Assembly: GCA_903902855.1 (NCBI GenBank)
Contig: CAIUWK010000066.1
Span: 1 to 55,011, forward strand
DNA length: 55,011 nt
Direction: 5' to 3'
Origin: an uncultured Geobacter sp.
Lineage (GTDB): Bacteria; Desulfobacterota; Desulfuromonadia; Geobacterales; CAIOGM01
The notes under the pieces are model-generated. The model was not told where the DNA came from, did no database searches, and saw nothing but the letters and a program-made list of their open reading frames with translations. A program made the translations under genes and the position numbers. Below, one piece after another: positions 25,879 to 35,179 of the stretch (its first letter is position 1; each line of letters starts with the position of its first letter).

Positions 25879-27726
25879 ATGAAACGGAGGAAGGTTCACG
25901 GGAGATGGCTGCTGCCGGTAATCTTCATGCTGCTGGCAGTTACGGTGACCGTTGCCGGAGAGGAACGAAGCTCCTCCGGCGTCCCTGTCGCCGACGGTCG
26001 CGCCGTGGCGGCCGCTCCCCTGGAAAACATCAGGGTGGGAGTCTCAGATGGCCGGGTAACCTTCTCTTGGTCCATTGCTCGGCAGTTTACCGGTGATTTT
26101 AGAGGGGTGCGGCTCTACCGCGTCCGTGACGGGCGACAGATCCGCTTCGGTCACCCCACCGAAGAGCTGCTGGAAGATCTGGGGTTGCGAACCTCCTGGA
26201 CAGTCTCTTCCCTGGCAAACGGCGAGCAGTACGAATTCATCCTGAAAGGGTATGACAGCGGGAAGCGGGAGTTCTGGAGTTCGACCCTCTACGCCTATCC
26301 CGGCACCGACCCCCGCGGCGCACCCCGCACGCCGTCCTCCATCTACGCCGCTGCCGGTGACGACCGGATAGCAATCTTCTGGGAGCGTAATCGCGAGGCC
26401 GACCTGGCCCTCTACGAACTCCAGCGGAAAGATCCCCTGGAGCCGGAGTTCCGCACCATCGGGCGCCTTCCCAAGGTGATGCGGCTCTCCGGGGAGCAGA
26501 AAGAGGGGGGTGCTGACCGCAACGCCCCTCTCATCCTCTCCCCGGCGGCGTACCTGGACCGCAAGGTCACCGCCGGGGTGGCGTATGAGTACCGGCTCCG
26601 GGCCGTGGACCTGGAACGGAAGGGAAGTCCCTATTCGGAACCCATATCGGTACAACTGCGCCCCGCTACTCCTCCCTCGGGCAGAGAGATCGTCCTCATC
26701 GTCAATACCGATAGCGGTGACGCCAACGGTAACGGCGTCAATGATTCGGAGGAGGTGGCCCGCTACTACGCGGATAAGCGCGGGGTCCCCGCTTCCCAGA
26801 TTCTCCGGCTCCACCTGAAGCAGGATGGCTCTGCAGTGGATTACGTCCGGGACATTCAGCAGCCGCTCCGGCAGTTCCTCCTCTCCGGCAACCTGGCGGG
26901 GAGGGTGACGATGCTGGTTCCCTGTTTCGGGGTTCCCACCTGGAGCGGCGGTCTGGCCCTTGATTCCCGGCTGTCGGACCTGTTCGACCGTTTTATCGTC
27001 GGGAAAACAATGGGGAGCCCGAGTCCCTACTTTAACCGCGATCGACACTTCGACGGGACCTATGGCGTCTATCTGGTGACCCGGCTGGACGGACCCACCG
27101 TGGAGATCGCCAAGGGGTTGGTGGACAAGGCCCTTGCCGCCGAAGGGACGGTGAGCGCCCTCTCCGGAACGGCATACCTGGGAACCCTGGGGAGCAAACG
27201 GGGGGGGGATCTGGCCATCCGGAAAACGGCGGAATTCGGAAGGTGGCTGGGGGTCACAGTCACCATGAAGGACCCCGGCGAATTCAGTAAAGATGAGCTT
27301 GGTCCCGACGCCTTCTGGTATTTTGCCTGGTATCACCAGTATCGTGACCCCATGAGAGGAGAGTGGCCGGTGGGTGGGGTGGGGGCGCATCTCATCTCCA
27401 ACTCCTTTGCCACCATTCGGGAGAAGGACCCCACACGAAAAAGCTGGGTGCAGGGGCTCCTGGAAAAAGGGATAACCGCCACCTTCGGTGCCGTGGTGGA
27501 GCCGTACGAACAGGGGTACACCCGGCCGGATATCTTTTTCGGTCATTTCTGGACCGGAGAGTATACCTTTGCCGAATCATTCTTCATGGCGACCCCCACC
27601 GTTCAGTGGGCCATGAGCGCAGTGGGCGATCCCCTGTTCCGGCTGAAGAAGCCGCCGGTGAAGGGGAATTCAACCGTCGGGGTGGGAGTCTCACGGGACA
27701 ACGTCGGAACCGGACAGGAAAAATAA
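25879..27726 (+). CDS. TIGR03790-family exported protein with FN3-like modules
   Basis: A 615-residue protein with a signal peptide (LLPVIFMLLAVTVTVAGEE) and two fibronectin type III-like modules in the first 270 residues (FSWSIARQFTG, RVRDGRQ; and IAIFWERN). The C-terminal half matches the TIGR03790 family: EIVLIVNTDSGDANGNGVND, YYADKRGVP, LVPCFGVP and a later WPVGGVGAHLISNSFA. This family of unknown function is known from genomes that carry exosortase. ATG 25879 was chosen because it follows AGGA and gives the signal; the longer upstream frame overlaps argH. It is followed by an FN3 lipoprotein. Confidence 0.8.
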   Translation: MKRRKVHGRWLLPVIFMLLAVTVTVAGEERSSSGVPVADGRAVAAAPLENIRVGVSDGRVTFSWSIARQFTGDFRGVRLYRVRDGRQIRFGHPTEELLEDLGLRTSWTVSSLANGEQYEFILKGYDSGKREFWSSTLYAYPGTDPRGAPRTPSSIYAAAGDDRIAIFWERNREADLALYELQRKDPLEPEFRTIGRLPKVMRLSGEQKEGGADRNAPLILSPAAYLDRKVTAGVAYEYRLRAVDLERKGSPYSEPISVQLRPATPPSGREIVLIVNTDSGDANGNGVNDSEEVARYYADKRGVPASQILRLHLKQDGSAVDYVRDIQQPLRQFLLSGNLAGRVTMLVPCFGVPTWSGGLALDSRLSDLFDRFIVGKTMGSPSPYFNRDRHFDGTYGVYLVTRLDGPTVEIAKGLVDKALAAEGTVSALSGTAYLGTLGSKRGGDLAIRKTAEFGRWLGVTVTMKDPGEFSKDELGPDAFWYFAWYHQYRDPMRGEWPVGGVGAHLISNSFATIREKDPTRKSWVQGLLEKGITATFGAVVEPYEQGYTRPDIFFGHFWTGEYTFAESFFMATPTVQWAMSAVGDPLFRLKKPPVKGNSTVGVGVSRDNVGTGQEK

Positions 27727-27770
27727 CTTCAACAGCAATGAGTTATAAAAACTCACATGGTACACGCCCC

Positions 27771-28526
27771 ATGCCCATTATGTTTCGACTTCTCCTTGTG
27801 GTAATTTGTTCTCTCTGCGCCGCCTGCGGCAAGAAAGGTCTCCTCATCCCGCCGGACAGGTACGCCCCCCCCCCGGTTTCGGCTCTGCAGGTGGTCCAGC
27901 AGGGAGAGCGGTTCCGGATCTCCTGGCTGGCGCCGGAACAGGAACTCCCTTTGGAGGGGAGCTCCCCTCCCGCCGGATTTCGGCTCTATCGCCGGGAGCT
28001 CCGTTCCCCTGCCGACGAATGCCTCTCCTGCGGCGTGGAGGATCTCCTCATCAGGACCGTGGAGCTGGAGTACCTCAAGGATGTGATCCGCATCGGCAAC
28101 CTTTTCGCGGTGGTGGATGGCGATGTGCAGCTGGGGAAGAGCTACCTGTACCAGGTGACGGTCTACGAAAAAGGGGGGGTAGAGAATCGTGATTCCGGGA
28201 GGGTGAAGCGGAAAAAGGTCCAGCCTCCACCCCCTCCCACCGTCACTGCCGGCGAGGTTCCCGCAGGGATCATGCTGGAGTGGTCGACCGTTTCGGTCGG
28301 CTCCGGGAGCCTGACAGGGTACAACCTCTACCGGTTGCGACCCTCAGAGAGCTTCGCCCTGCGTCCCCTTACTCCGGCGCCGGTTACGGAAAACCGGTAC
28401 GAGGATCTCCGGATGGAGCCGGGAACCGTCTACCGCTATCAGCTCCGCACCGTGGCCACTCTGGAGGGGGAGAGTGTGGAGAGCGACCCGTCACCCCAGG
28501 TGGAAGGGGAATTCATACTGCCGTGA
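27771..28526 (+). CDS. Lipoprotein with two FN3-like domains
   Basis: A 251-residue lipoprotein: the signal peptide (FRLLLVVICSLCAAC) ends at the cysteine, followed by GKKGLLIPP, which resembles the N-terminus of LptM/YifL-type lipoproteins (CGxKGPLxxP). Two FN3-like domains follow (RISWLAPE..GFRLYRRE and IMLEWSTV..GYNLYRLR). ATGs at 27738, 27771 and 27780 are in frame and none has a good ribosome site, so the start is uncertain. The same FN3 pattern as in the upstream gene suggests that the two products are linked. LptM lies near lysA/argH in other bacteria, so that likeness may be more than chance. Confidence 0.7.
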   Translation: MPIMFRLLLVVICSLCAACGKKGLLIPPDRYAPPPVSALQVVQQGERFRISWLAPEQELPLEGSSPPAGFRLYRRELRSPADECLSCGVEDLLIRTVELEYLKDVIRIGNLFAVVDGDVQLGKSYLYQVTVYEKGGVENRDSGRVKRKKVQPPPPPTVTAGEVPAGIMLEWSTVSVGSGSLTGYNLYRLRPSESFALRPLTPAPVTENRYEDLRMEPGTVYRYQLRTVATLEGESVESDPSPQVEGEFILP

Positions 28527-28533
28527 AAAGCCC

Positions 28534-30510
28534 GTGACCCTCGTCAACCCGTTCAGCAGGCTGCAGCTCAGCTTCAAGGCAAAGGTGTTTGCCCTCACTC
28601 TCTCGCTGGTTATCGGCCTCTCACTCCTTTTTCCCGCCAGTTTCATCCCCTACGCAATCCGTGACAATACCGACGCACTCATCAAGGAGGGGACGCTCCT
28701 CAGCCGTCTCCTTGCCTACAGCGCCCGGATCGCCATCTTCTCGGAAACTTCGGAACTGCTGGACAGTGCTGCCGATGGCATTCTTTCCCATGAAAATGTG
28801 TATGCGGTCCTCATCTATGCCGCCGACGGGAGAAAGCTGTTCGAAGAGCGGGTGAGGAAGGGCCCACCTTCCAGGGAGCGTCATCTCCCCCTGAAGGAAA
28901 TTCCTGAAGAGCGGCGTGAGATTGCCCTCCTGGTGAAGAGTCTCAATGGGGTTATTTTCAGAAAAATCCCCCAGGGGATGGAGTTTCTGGCGCCGGTGAG
29001 GATGGCTTCGGGGACGGATTCGGATGACTCGGCGTACTGGGGGAGAGCCGGCGGTGAACATGATCGAAGCATCGGCTTGGTGAGGGTTCAACTGTATGAT
29101 GCGGAGATTCGAAAATCCATATGGGTTCTTATCGTTCTTTCTTCCGCCTTGACCTTGGTCTGCATCCTGATCGGTTCGGCGGTCGCCTATCTCATCGCCA
29201 AGAGCGTGACCTCTCCGCTCCAGCGGCTTTCCACGGTGGTGGCGGCCATGGGGGCCGAGGGGAGACTTAGGGAGGTTCCGGTGGAGACCCGGGACGAGGT
29301 GGGACAGGTGGCGGAGGCGTTCAACGTCTTGATCGATTCTCTCCGGAGGCGGGAGCATGAAAAGGAGTTGCTGGAAGAACAGCTCCGCCATTCCCAGAAG
29401 CTGGAGGCGATGGGGACCCTGGCCGGGGGGATTGCCCATGATTTCAATACGATTCTCACCGCCATCATCGGTTTTACGGAGCTGCTTCAGAAGGAGGCAG
29501 GAAAAGAGCCCGCGGTTGGGGAGTACGGGGGGTTGATCCGGAACTCCGCGGGGAAGGCCTCCCAGCTCGTTGCCCGGCTCCTCGCCTTCAGTCGCAAGCA
29601 GGTGGTAAACCCCCGGGCCGTTGATATCAATGACGTGATTCGCGGCATGTCGGAGATCCTGCGCCGGGTCGTGACCGATGCCGTGACCCTGGAGCTGCTC
29701 CTTGACCCGGAGCCGATACCGGTGCTGGTGGACGCCAACCAGTTTGACCGGGTACTCCTGAACCTGGCAGCCAACGCCCGTGACGCCATGCCCGACGGCG
29801 GGTGCTTCACGATTGCCACGTGGCGTACCACCGTCTGTGAGATCGACTGCGGTGGTCACGAGCCGCACCCCGGATGGTGTGTCGTGATCACGGTAACCGA
29901 TACGGGTGAGGGGCTTTCCGACAGCATCCGGGAGAAGATTTTCGATCCCTTCTTCACGACCAAGGAGGTGGGAAAGGGGACCGGCCTGGGGCTTTCCATG
30001 GCCTACGGGATCATCCGGCAACATTTCGGGACCATTCAGGCCAAAGGGGTGGAGGGGGGGGGGACGACCTTCACCATCTGTCTCCCCGGCATGAGTCCCT
30101 CTCTCCCAGGGGGGGAGCGTGCGGGGATTCAGGGTATCCGGATGGTGGTGGCGGATTCCGATCCGACCCTACGTCTGCAGGCAGGAGATATCCTCCGGGG
30201 GGCCGGCGTGGAGGTTCGTGAGGCAGGGGAGAGTCAGGATTCCATCCGGCTCTGTAGCGACTTCGGGGAGCCGGTGGATGTGGTCCTCATTGATATTTTG
30301 ATGCAGGGGGCAAAGGGGGCCTACGAAGAGATCCGGAGGATCCGTCCGGCGGCGCGCTTCATCTTCATGGGGGGGATGCGTCGTGAGGGGGGAGGGGAGG
30401 AGGACGCCCTGGATGCCGGAATCGTCACGATTTATCGCCCCCTGGAGGAGGAGGAACTGCTGGCAAAACTGATGAAGCTGCTGGGGAAAGAGGGGACGAA
30501 CAACCGTTAG
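28534..30510 (+). CDS. Hybrid sensor histidine kinase with degenerate receiver
   Basis: A 658-residue membrane sensor kinase. Two helices (about residues 20-40 and 205-230) flank a periplasmic domain of about 160 residues; HAMP (230-285), HisKA ([15 protein letters not shown], His near 324) and HATPase (N box [23 protein letters not shown]) follow. A C-terminal receiver (540-658) keeps the aspartate in LIDILM but has SD in place of the paired acidic residues and RP in place of KP. GTG 28534 is the most plausible start, 7 bases after the lipoprotein stop; an upstream ATG at 28474 would overlap that gene. No partner regulator is adjacent. Its stop overlaps the opposing TPR gene. Confidence 0.85.
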   Translation: MTLVNPFSRLQLSFKAKVFALTLSLVIGLSLLFPASFIPYAIRDNTDALIKEGTLLSRLLAYSARIAIFSETSELLDSAADGILSHENVYAVLIYAADGRKLFEERVRKGPPSRERHLPLKEIPEERREIALLVKSLNGVIFRKIPQGMEFLAPVRMASGTDSDDSAYWGRAGGEHDRSIGLVRVQLYDAEIRKSIWVLIVLSSALTLVCILIGSAVAYLIAKSVTSPLQRLSTVVAAMGAEGRLREVPVETRDEVGQVAEAFNVLIDSLRRREHEKELLEEQLRHSQKLEAMGTLAGGIAHDFNTILTAIIGFTELLQKEAGKEPAVGEYGGLIRNSAGKASQLVARLLAFSRKQVVNPRAVDINDVIRGMSEILRRVVTDAVTLELLLDPEPIPVLVDANQFDRVLLNLAANARDAMPDGGCFTIATWRTTVCEIDCGGHEPHPGWCVVITVTDTGEGLSDSIREKIFDPFFTTKEVGKGTGLGLSMAYGIIRQHFGTIQAKGVEGGGTTFTICLPGMSPSLPGGERAGIQGIRMVVADSDPTLRLQAGDILRGAGVEVREAGESQDSIRLCSDFGEPVDVVLIDILMQGAKGAYEEIRRIRPAARFIFMGGMRREGGGEEDALDAGIVTIYRPLEEEELLAKLMKLLGKEGTNNR

Positions 30511-30926
30511 CGCTCTGCCGGCTTCTTTCCCCAGGCGCAGCCATCGGGAGAACCGAGAGCACAGGCCGTGGCGAAATCCGTGGTAGAGTCGTCTTCCCTT
30601 CCCATGCTTCCCAGGAGCATCCCCCGGTTCAGATAGCCGGCCGGTTCCCTGGGGGTGAGGCTGATCTGCTTTGAAAAATCCGCCAGAGCCGGCTCCGTTC
30701 TCTTCAGGGAGAGGAGGTAAAATCCTCGGCTCTGGTAGGTCAGCGGATCATCGGGGTTGGCGGCAAGGGCCTTGGCGTACTCTCCCAGCGCGGCCGGCTC
30801 GTTTCTTTTCCCGGCATAATATTCCGCCAGATCCCGGGAGGAGATGCCGGCATGGTCGAAGGCCGGAGCAGCTGTTGCCGTCTGCAGGAGGAGTGCCAGG
30901 ACGATGGGGAGGGAAATGAATCTCAT
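30507..30926 (-). CDS. Exported TPR protein
   Basis: A 139-residue protein with a signal peptide (MRFISLPIVLALLLQTATAA) and about three tetratricopeptide repeats (AALGEYAKALAANPDD, ALADFSKQISLTPRE, DDSTTDFATACALGSP). TPRs bind other proteins; the partner is unknown. The end of the gene overlaps the end of the histidine kinase by four bases on the other strand. A cysteine near the end (GCAWGKK) is unpaired with the ACAL cysteine nearby and might form a disulfide. Confidence 0.75.
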   Translation of the reverse strand: MRFISLPIVLALLLQTATAAPAFDHAGISSRDLAEYYAGKRNEPAALGEYAKALAANPDDPLTYQSRGFYLLSLKRTEPALADFSKQISLTPREPAGYLNRGMLLGSMGREDDSTTDFATACALGSPDGCAWGKKPAER

Positions 30927-31087
30927 GGAGACTCCTTTTTGCGCGCCGGCTGGTCAGGGGTGAAGAGATGACTCTTGAAATAGCACAGTTCGTCTTCGGG
31001 ATAAAACAGAAAATGTGTTGAAATGACGTCGTCTTGTTCTCAAGGTGCTCTTGTGGTAAGGTGTCCGACAGATTCGGGAGGTCACAG

Positions 31088-31774
31088 ATGGTTGAAATTG
31101 CATCAAAGGTTAAAAATTCACTCCTCTTTTCGGGGCTGGACGAGGCGCATCTCATTGAGGTGGCGGCCATCGCCCATTGTCGGGCCATTGCCAAGGGGGA
31201 AACGCTTTTTGCCGAGGGGGAGGTTGCCCAGGGGTTCTACCTCCTCACCACGGGGAGCATCAAGCTCTGCAAAATCTCACCCGACGGCAAGGAGAAGGTG
31301 CTCCATTTCGTCCATCCGGGGGAGACCTTTGCCGAGGCCGCCTTTTTCGGTGACGGACGGTATCCCGCCGAGGCCCGTGCCCTGGAGAACGGTGAGGTCG
31401 TCATCTTTCCCCGGGAGGCGTTCCTGGGACTCCTGGAGCGCAATCCCCGCTTCAGCCTCAATCTGATCATCTCTCTCTCGCTGCTGCTCCGGCGTTTTGC
31501 CCGTCAGATCGAGGAGTTGAGCTTTGCCGAGGTTCCGGCCCGTATCGCCGGTTACCTCATCGAGCTGGCGGAGCGGAAATCGACCACGTTTCAGGGGAAA
31601 ACCTATCTGGATCTGGAGATGAAAAAGGGGGAGATGGCCTCCCGGCTGGGGACGGTGAGCGAGACCCTCTCCCGATCTTTTCGGAAGATGAAGGAAGAGG
31701 GGATTCTGGAGGTGGACGGGAGTCGGGTCGTCATCCTGGATATGGCGCGGCTCAAGGCGCTGGCGGGGAAATAG
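31088..31774 (+). CDS. Crp/Fnr-family transcription regulator
   Basis: A 228-residue regulator with an N-terminal cyclic nucleotide-binding-like beta-barrel (residues 15-125) and a C-terminal winged helix (EMASRLGTVSETLSRSFRKM recognition helix near residue 190). It lacks the N-terminal cysteines of FNR, so it does not bind a 4Fe-4S cluster in that way; it resembles Dnr/NnrR or CooA-like members. GGGAGGTC lies seven bases before ATG 31088, which makes an upstream ATG at 31034 unlikely. A small palindrome CTTG-N4-CAAG (31033-31044) is upstream. The ParA-like gene follows after a repeat. Confidence 0.87.
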   Translation: MVEIASKVKNSLLFSGLDEAHLIEVAAIAHCRAIAKGETLFAEGEVAQGFYLLTTGSIKLCKISPDGKEKVLHFVHPGETFAEAAFFGDGRYPAEARALENGEVVIFPREAFLGLLERNPRFSLNLIISLSLLLRRFARQIEELSFAEVPARIAGYLIELAERKSTTFQGKTYLDLEMKKGEMASRLGTVSETLSRSFRKMKEEGILEVDGSRVVILDMARLKALAGK

Positions 31775-31783
31775 ACGGGACGT

Positions 31784-31820
31784 CAGGTATTGAGGCTGAA
31801 GGCTGAAGGTTAAACCTGAC
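31784..31820. repeat. Dispersed CAGGTATTGAG..CTGAAGG..TTAAACC element
   Basis: CAGGTATTGAG, two near-tandem GGCTGAA units, GGTTAAACC and TCG..GGG occur in the same order as at 17970-18021, with a deleted unit here. It lies in the short space between the Crp-type gene and the ParA-like gene and has no partner arm. Confidence 0.8.
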
Positions 31821-31852
31821 TCGAGTAGGGAAATAGTCGAGACGGAGTTGAA

Positions 31853-32512
31853 ATGGCGGCGATCATCGGCATCATTCAGGTAAAGGGGGGAGTAGGGCGC
31901 TCCACCATCGCCACCAACCTGGCCGCGCACCTGGCGGTAGAGGCGCCTACGGCCCTGGTGGAATGTGATCTCCCCCAGGGAACCAGCGCCTCCTGGTACG
32001 CCCTGCGCCGTCACTCCCTGTCGGTGGAGGGGCTCACCCTTGCCACGGCCGCCGATCCCGCTGAACTGGTGGCGGTCTGCGGCACGCTCGTCACCAGTCA
32101 CCGGTACCTCATCATCGATGCTCCACCCCGCTTGGCCGAGATGACCCGCGCCATCATCGTCATGAGCCGCCTCTGTCTCATCCCCCTGGGGGCCAGTGCG
32201 GCGGAGATCTGGTCCACCACTGATCTGATGAAGACCATCGCCCAGGCGAAACAGTTTCGCCCCGACGTGGACGCCCGATTGCTCTGGACCCGGTATCGTT
32301 CGTACACCCGTGAAGCCCAGGAGTTGAGTGCCGCCGTGGGGAGAGAGCTGGGAGTGCCGGAGCTGGCCACGAAGATCGGTTACCGGGTCTCCTACAGTGA
32401 GGCCATGGCCAGGGGACTCTCTGTCCGGGAATGGCCCGACCGGGCCGCCCGCGAGGAGATGGCCCGTCTGGTGGACGAAGTCAGGAATATTATGGGAGAG
32501 GGGATGCCATGA
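31853..32512 (+). CDS. ParA/MinD-like ATPase with altered P-loop
   Basis: A 219-residue ParA-superfamily protein. It has the deviant Walker A VKGGVGRST (signature Lys11 kept, P-loop lysine replaced by Arg16), the A' motif ECDLPQGTSASW with Asp39 and the Walker B IIDAPPR with Asp89. It is an orphan with no ParB next to it. The stop overlaps the ppk1 start (ATGA at 32509-32512), which indicates translational coupling with polyphosphate kinase. ParA-type ATPases position plasmids, chemoreceptors and carboxysomes over the nucleoid; here polyphosphate granules are the obvious candidate cargo. Arg at the P-loop could slow or stop hydrolysis. Confidence 0.85.
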   Translation: MAAIIGIIQVKGGVGRSTIATNLAAHLAVEAPTALVECDLPQGTSASWYALRRHSLSVEGLTLATAADPAELVAVCGTLVTSHRYLIIDAPPRLAEMTRAIIVMSRLCLIPLGASAAEIWSTTDLMKTIAQAKQFRPDVDARLLWTRYRSYTREAQELSAAVGRELGVPELATKIGYRVSYSEAMARGLSVREWPDRAAREEMARLVDEVRNIMGEGMP

Positions 32513-34971
32513 AGCCCAAAGAGCTGCACCCACCACGTATCGCCAAGCCGGAGTTTGACGCGGAAGCCGTTCTGGCCTTTGCCTCGGGAAGAGTGCCGGA
32601 GGCCCGCGAGCCTCTTCCCCCTCTTGCCGACCCGCCGTTGTCGCCTAAATCGCCGAAGAGGGAAAAGCCGGTCAAGGCGCTGAAATCCCCTAAAACGGCA
32701 AAGCCCCCCAACCTTGCAAAATCGCTGAAGCCCCCCAAAAAAGCGAAGCCTGCGGCTCAGGAGGAACCTGGACAAACTCCTCCTGACCTGGGGGGGGAGC
32801 CGTCCCCGCTCACTCTTGATGGGGAGGCAGTTGCGGAAGAGCCGCCCATACTCTTCAACCTGAACGATCCCACCCTCTACCTCAACCGGGAGTTGACCTG
32901 GCTGGAGTTCAACCGCCGGGTCCTCCACGAGGCCGAGGACCCGCGAACCCCTCTGTTGGAGCGGGTCAAGTTCGCCGCCATCGTCAGCGCTAACCTGGAC
33001 GAATTTTTCATGAAGCGTATCGGCGGCCTGAAGCAGCAGGTGGGTGCCGGTATCAGCACCCTCACCGTGGACGGCCGCTCTCCCCGCCGGCAGATCGATG
33101 ACTGCTATGCCGTGGTGCGAGAGATGGAGGCGCGCAAGCAGGCTCTTCTCCCCCTGTTCCTCCAGGCCCTGGCCGAGGAGGGGATACGTATCGTCTCCTT
33201 TGAGCAGCTCACCTCCCGGGAGCGGAAGCAGCTGCGTGAGCAGTATTACCGGAATATTTTCCCTCTCATCACCCCCCAGGCGGTGGACCCGGCGCATCCC
33301 TTCCCCTTCGTCTCCAACCTCTCCCTCAACCTCCTGGTGACGCTGCGGTATCCCCGGGATCGGGAGAGCTGCACGGCGCGGGTCAAGGTGCCGGTGGGGG
33401 CAGGTATCCCCCGGTTTATCCGGGTGGGAAACCAGGATACCTTCGTCCCCCTGGATCAGGTGATCGGGCACAACCTGGACATGATCTTCCCGGAGATGAC
33501 CATCGTCTCCTGTGAACTGTTCCGGGTGACGAGGAACGCCAACGCGGAGCGGGATGAGGAGGGGGCGGACGACCTCCTTGCCATGATCGAATCGGAGTTG
33601 CGGGACCGCAAGTTCGCCTCCATCGTCCGGGTGGAGGTGATGGAGGGGATGTCCCGGCTCCACCGGGGGCAACTGGCCGCGGAGCTGGAGCTGGATGAGG
33701 CTGCCGATGTCTTTGAGGTCTCCGGGATCATGGCCATGCGCGACCTCTTCGAGATCGCCCGGCTGGACTACCCGCAGCTCCGGGACCCGCACCATCATCC
33801 AGTGGATCACCCGCTCCTGCAGACACCGCGCAATATCTTCCATGTCATCCGGGACGCCGGCGCCTTTCTGCTGCAGCATCCCTACGAATCGTTTACCAGT
33901 TCCGTGGAGCGATTCCTCCAGGAGGCGGCTGATGATGCCAAGGTGCGGGCCATCAAGATGACCCTCTACCGGACCTCCAGCGAGAGCAGGATCGTGGATC
34001 TGCTCATCCAGGCCGCCGACAACGGCAAGCAGGTGGCGGTGGTGGTGGAGTTGAAGGCGCGGTTCGACGAGGCGGCCAACATCCGGCTGGCGGAACGGCT
34101 GGAGGAGGCGGGGATTCACGTTACCTATGGGGTGGTGGGGTTGAAGACCCACTGCAAGGTGATCATGGTGGTCCGCCAGGATTACAGCGGTCTGCGGCGC
34201 TACCTCCATTTCGGCACCGGCAACTATCACCCGGACACGGCCCGGCTCTACAGCGACCTGGGACTCTTCACCTGCGATGAGGAGCTGGGGGAGGATGCCA
34301 CCGAACTCTTCAACTACCTGACCACCGGCTATACCCCCAAACGGAACTACAAAAAACTCCTCCCCGCCCCCAAGCTTCTCAAAAAAGGGCTGCTGAGCCG
34401 CATCGACCGGGAGATCGCCGGTCATACCCTGAAGGAGCCGGGGCTGATCCGGTTCAAGATGAACGCCCTGGAAGATGTGGATATCGTCCGGGCCCTCTAC
34501 CGGGCCTCCCAGGCAGGGGTAAAGGTGGAGCTGATCATCAGGGACACTTGCCGGCTTCGGCCGGGGATTCCCGGCCTGTCGGACAACATCCGGGTGATCA
34601 GTATCGTGGGACGGTTCCTGGAGCATGCCCGGATCTACTACTTCCAGAACAACGGCAAGGAGGAGTATTTCATCGGTTCCGCCGATGCCATGCAGCGTAA
34701 CCTGGAGAGCCGGGTGGAGACCCTGGTTCCGGTGGAGGGGCAGCCGCTGCGCCGGGAGTTGCGCCGGATCTTCGACATCCAGTTGGCCGACCGGCGAAGC
34801 GCCTGGGAGTTGAACTCTGACGGCAGTTCGGTGCAGTTGCTGCCGGAAGAAGGGGGAGGAGAGCGGGGGACTCATGAGCAGGCCATCGCCATGGCGACCC
34901 GGCGGGAGCGGGATGCCTCCCGTCTCAGGAAGCGCAAGCCCAGGGGGCTCACCGGAAGGAATGCGAGGTAG
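32509..34971 (+). CDS. ppk1: Polyphosphate kinase with Lys/Pro-rich N-terminal extension
   Basis: PPK1 makes polyphosphate from ATP. The kinase core starts near residue 120 (LYLNRELTWLEFNRRVL) and carries the phosphorylated histidine His548 in VGLKTHCKVI and a later ARIYYFQNNG / FIGSADAM segment. Of 820 residues, about 115 at the N-terminus are extra: residues 41-82 hold twelve lysines and many prolines (SPKSPKREKPVKALKSPK and onwards), probably disordered and basic. Such tails in other systems bind DNA or stimulate ParA. An in-frame ATG at 32431 lies inside the ParA gene; ATG 32509 overlapping that stop is preferred. Confidence 0.93.
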   Translation: MKPKELHPPRIAKPEFDAEAVLAFASGRVPEAREPLPPLADPPLSPKSPKREKPVKALKSPKTAKPPNLAKSLKPPKKAKPAAQEEPGQTPPDLGGEPSPLTLDGEAVAEEPPILFNLNDPTLYLNRELTWLEFNRRVLHEAEDPRTPLLERVKFAAIVSANLDEFFMKRIGGLKQQVGAGISTLTVDGRSPRRQIDDCYAVVREMEARKQALLPLFLQALAEEGIRIVSFEQLTSRERKQLREQYYRNIFPLITPQAVDPAHPFPFVSNLSLNLLVTLRYPRDRESCTARVKVPVGAGIPRFIRVGNQDTFVPLDQVIGHNLDMIFPEMTIVSCELFRVTRNANAERDEEGADDLLAMIESELRDRKFASIVRVEVMEGMSRLHRGQLAAELELDEAADVFEVSGIMAMRDLFEIARLDYPQLRDPHHHPVDHPLLQTPRNIFHVIRDAGAFLLQHPYESFTSSVERFLQEAADDAKVRAIKMTLYRTSSESRIVDLLIQAADNGKQVAVVVELKARFDEAANIRLAERLEEAGIHVTYGVVGLKTHCKVIMVVRQDYSGLRRYLHFGTGNYHPDTARLYSDLGLFTCDEELGEDATELFNYLTTGYTPKRNYKKLLPAPKLLKKGLLSRIDREIAGHTLKEPGLIRFKMNALEDVDIVRALYRASQAGVKVELIIRDTCRLRPGIPGLSDNIRVISIVGRFLEHARIYYFQNNGKEEYFIGSADAMQRNLESRVETLVPVEGQPLRRELRRIFDIQLADRRSAWELNSDGSSVQLLPEEGGGERGTHEQAIAMATRRERDASRLRKRKPRGLTGRNAR

Positions 34972-35108
34972 CATGAAAACGGAACGTCAGACACGTCAAG
35001 AGCAGGTAAATCTTCATTAGATCGCGCAGGCTGGGCTGCGGGCAGCAGGCGAGTACTCGAAGAATTCCTCATCAAGACAACCGCTGAGGTATGCTCACCG
35101 GTAAATTG

Positions 35109-35124
35109 TACGTGCCTGTACGTA
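35109..35124. promoter_or_regulatory. Candidate operator before the MNT/HEPN pair
   Basis: TACGT-N6-ACGTA, an inverted repeat that is also two near-direct TGTACGT copies ten bases apart. It lies 55 bases before the nucleotidyltransferase start, where a self-repressing toxin-antitoxin pair would have its operator. Seen once only. Confidence 0.3.
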
Positions 35125-35179
35125 ATGAACATGAAACTTAATGCAAAAGTATCGAGAGTTATTCATAGGAGACAATCAG

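Noticed and set aside
32392-34974. 860-codon open frame antisense to ppk1
   Set aside because: It lies entirely opposite a gene with clear catalytic motifs, has no recognisable domain and is a typical antisense frame of high G+C coding DNA.
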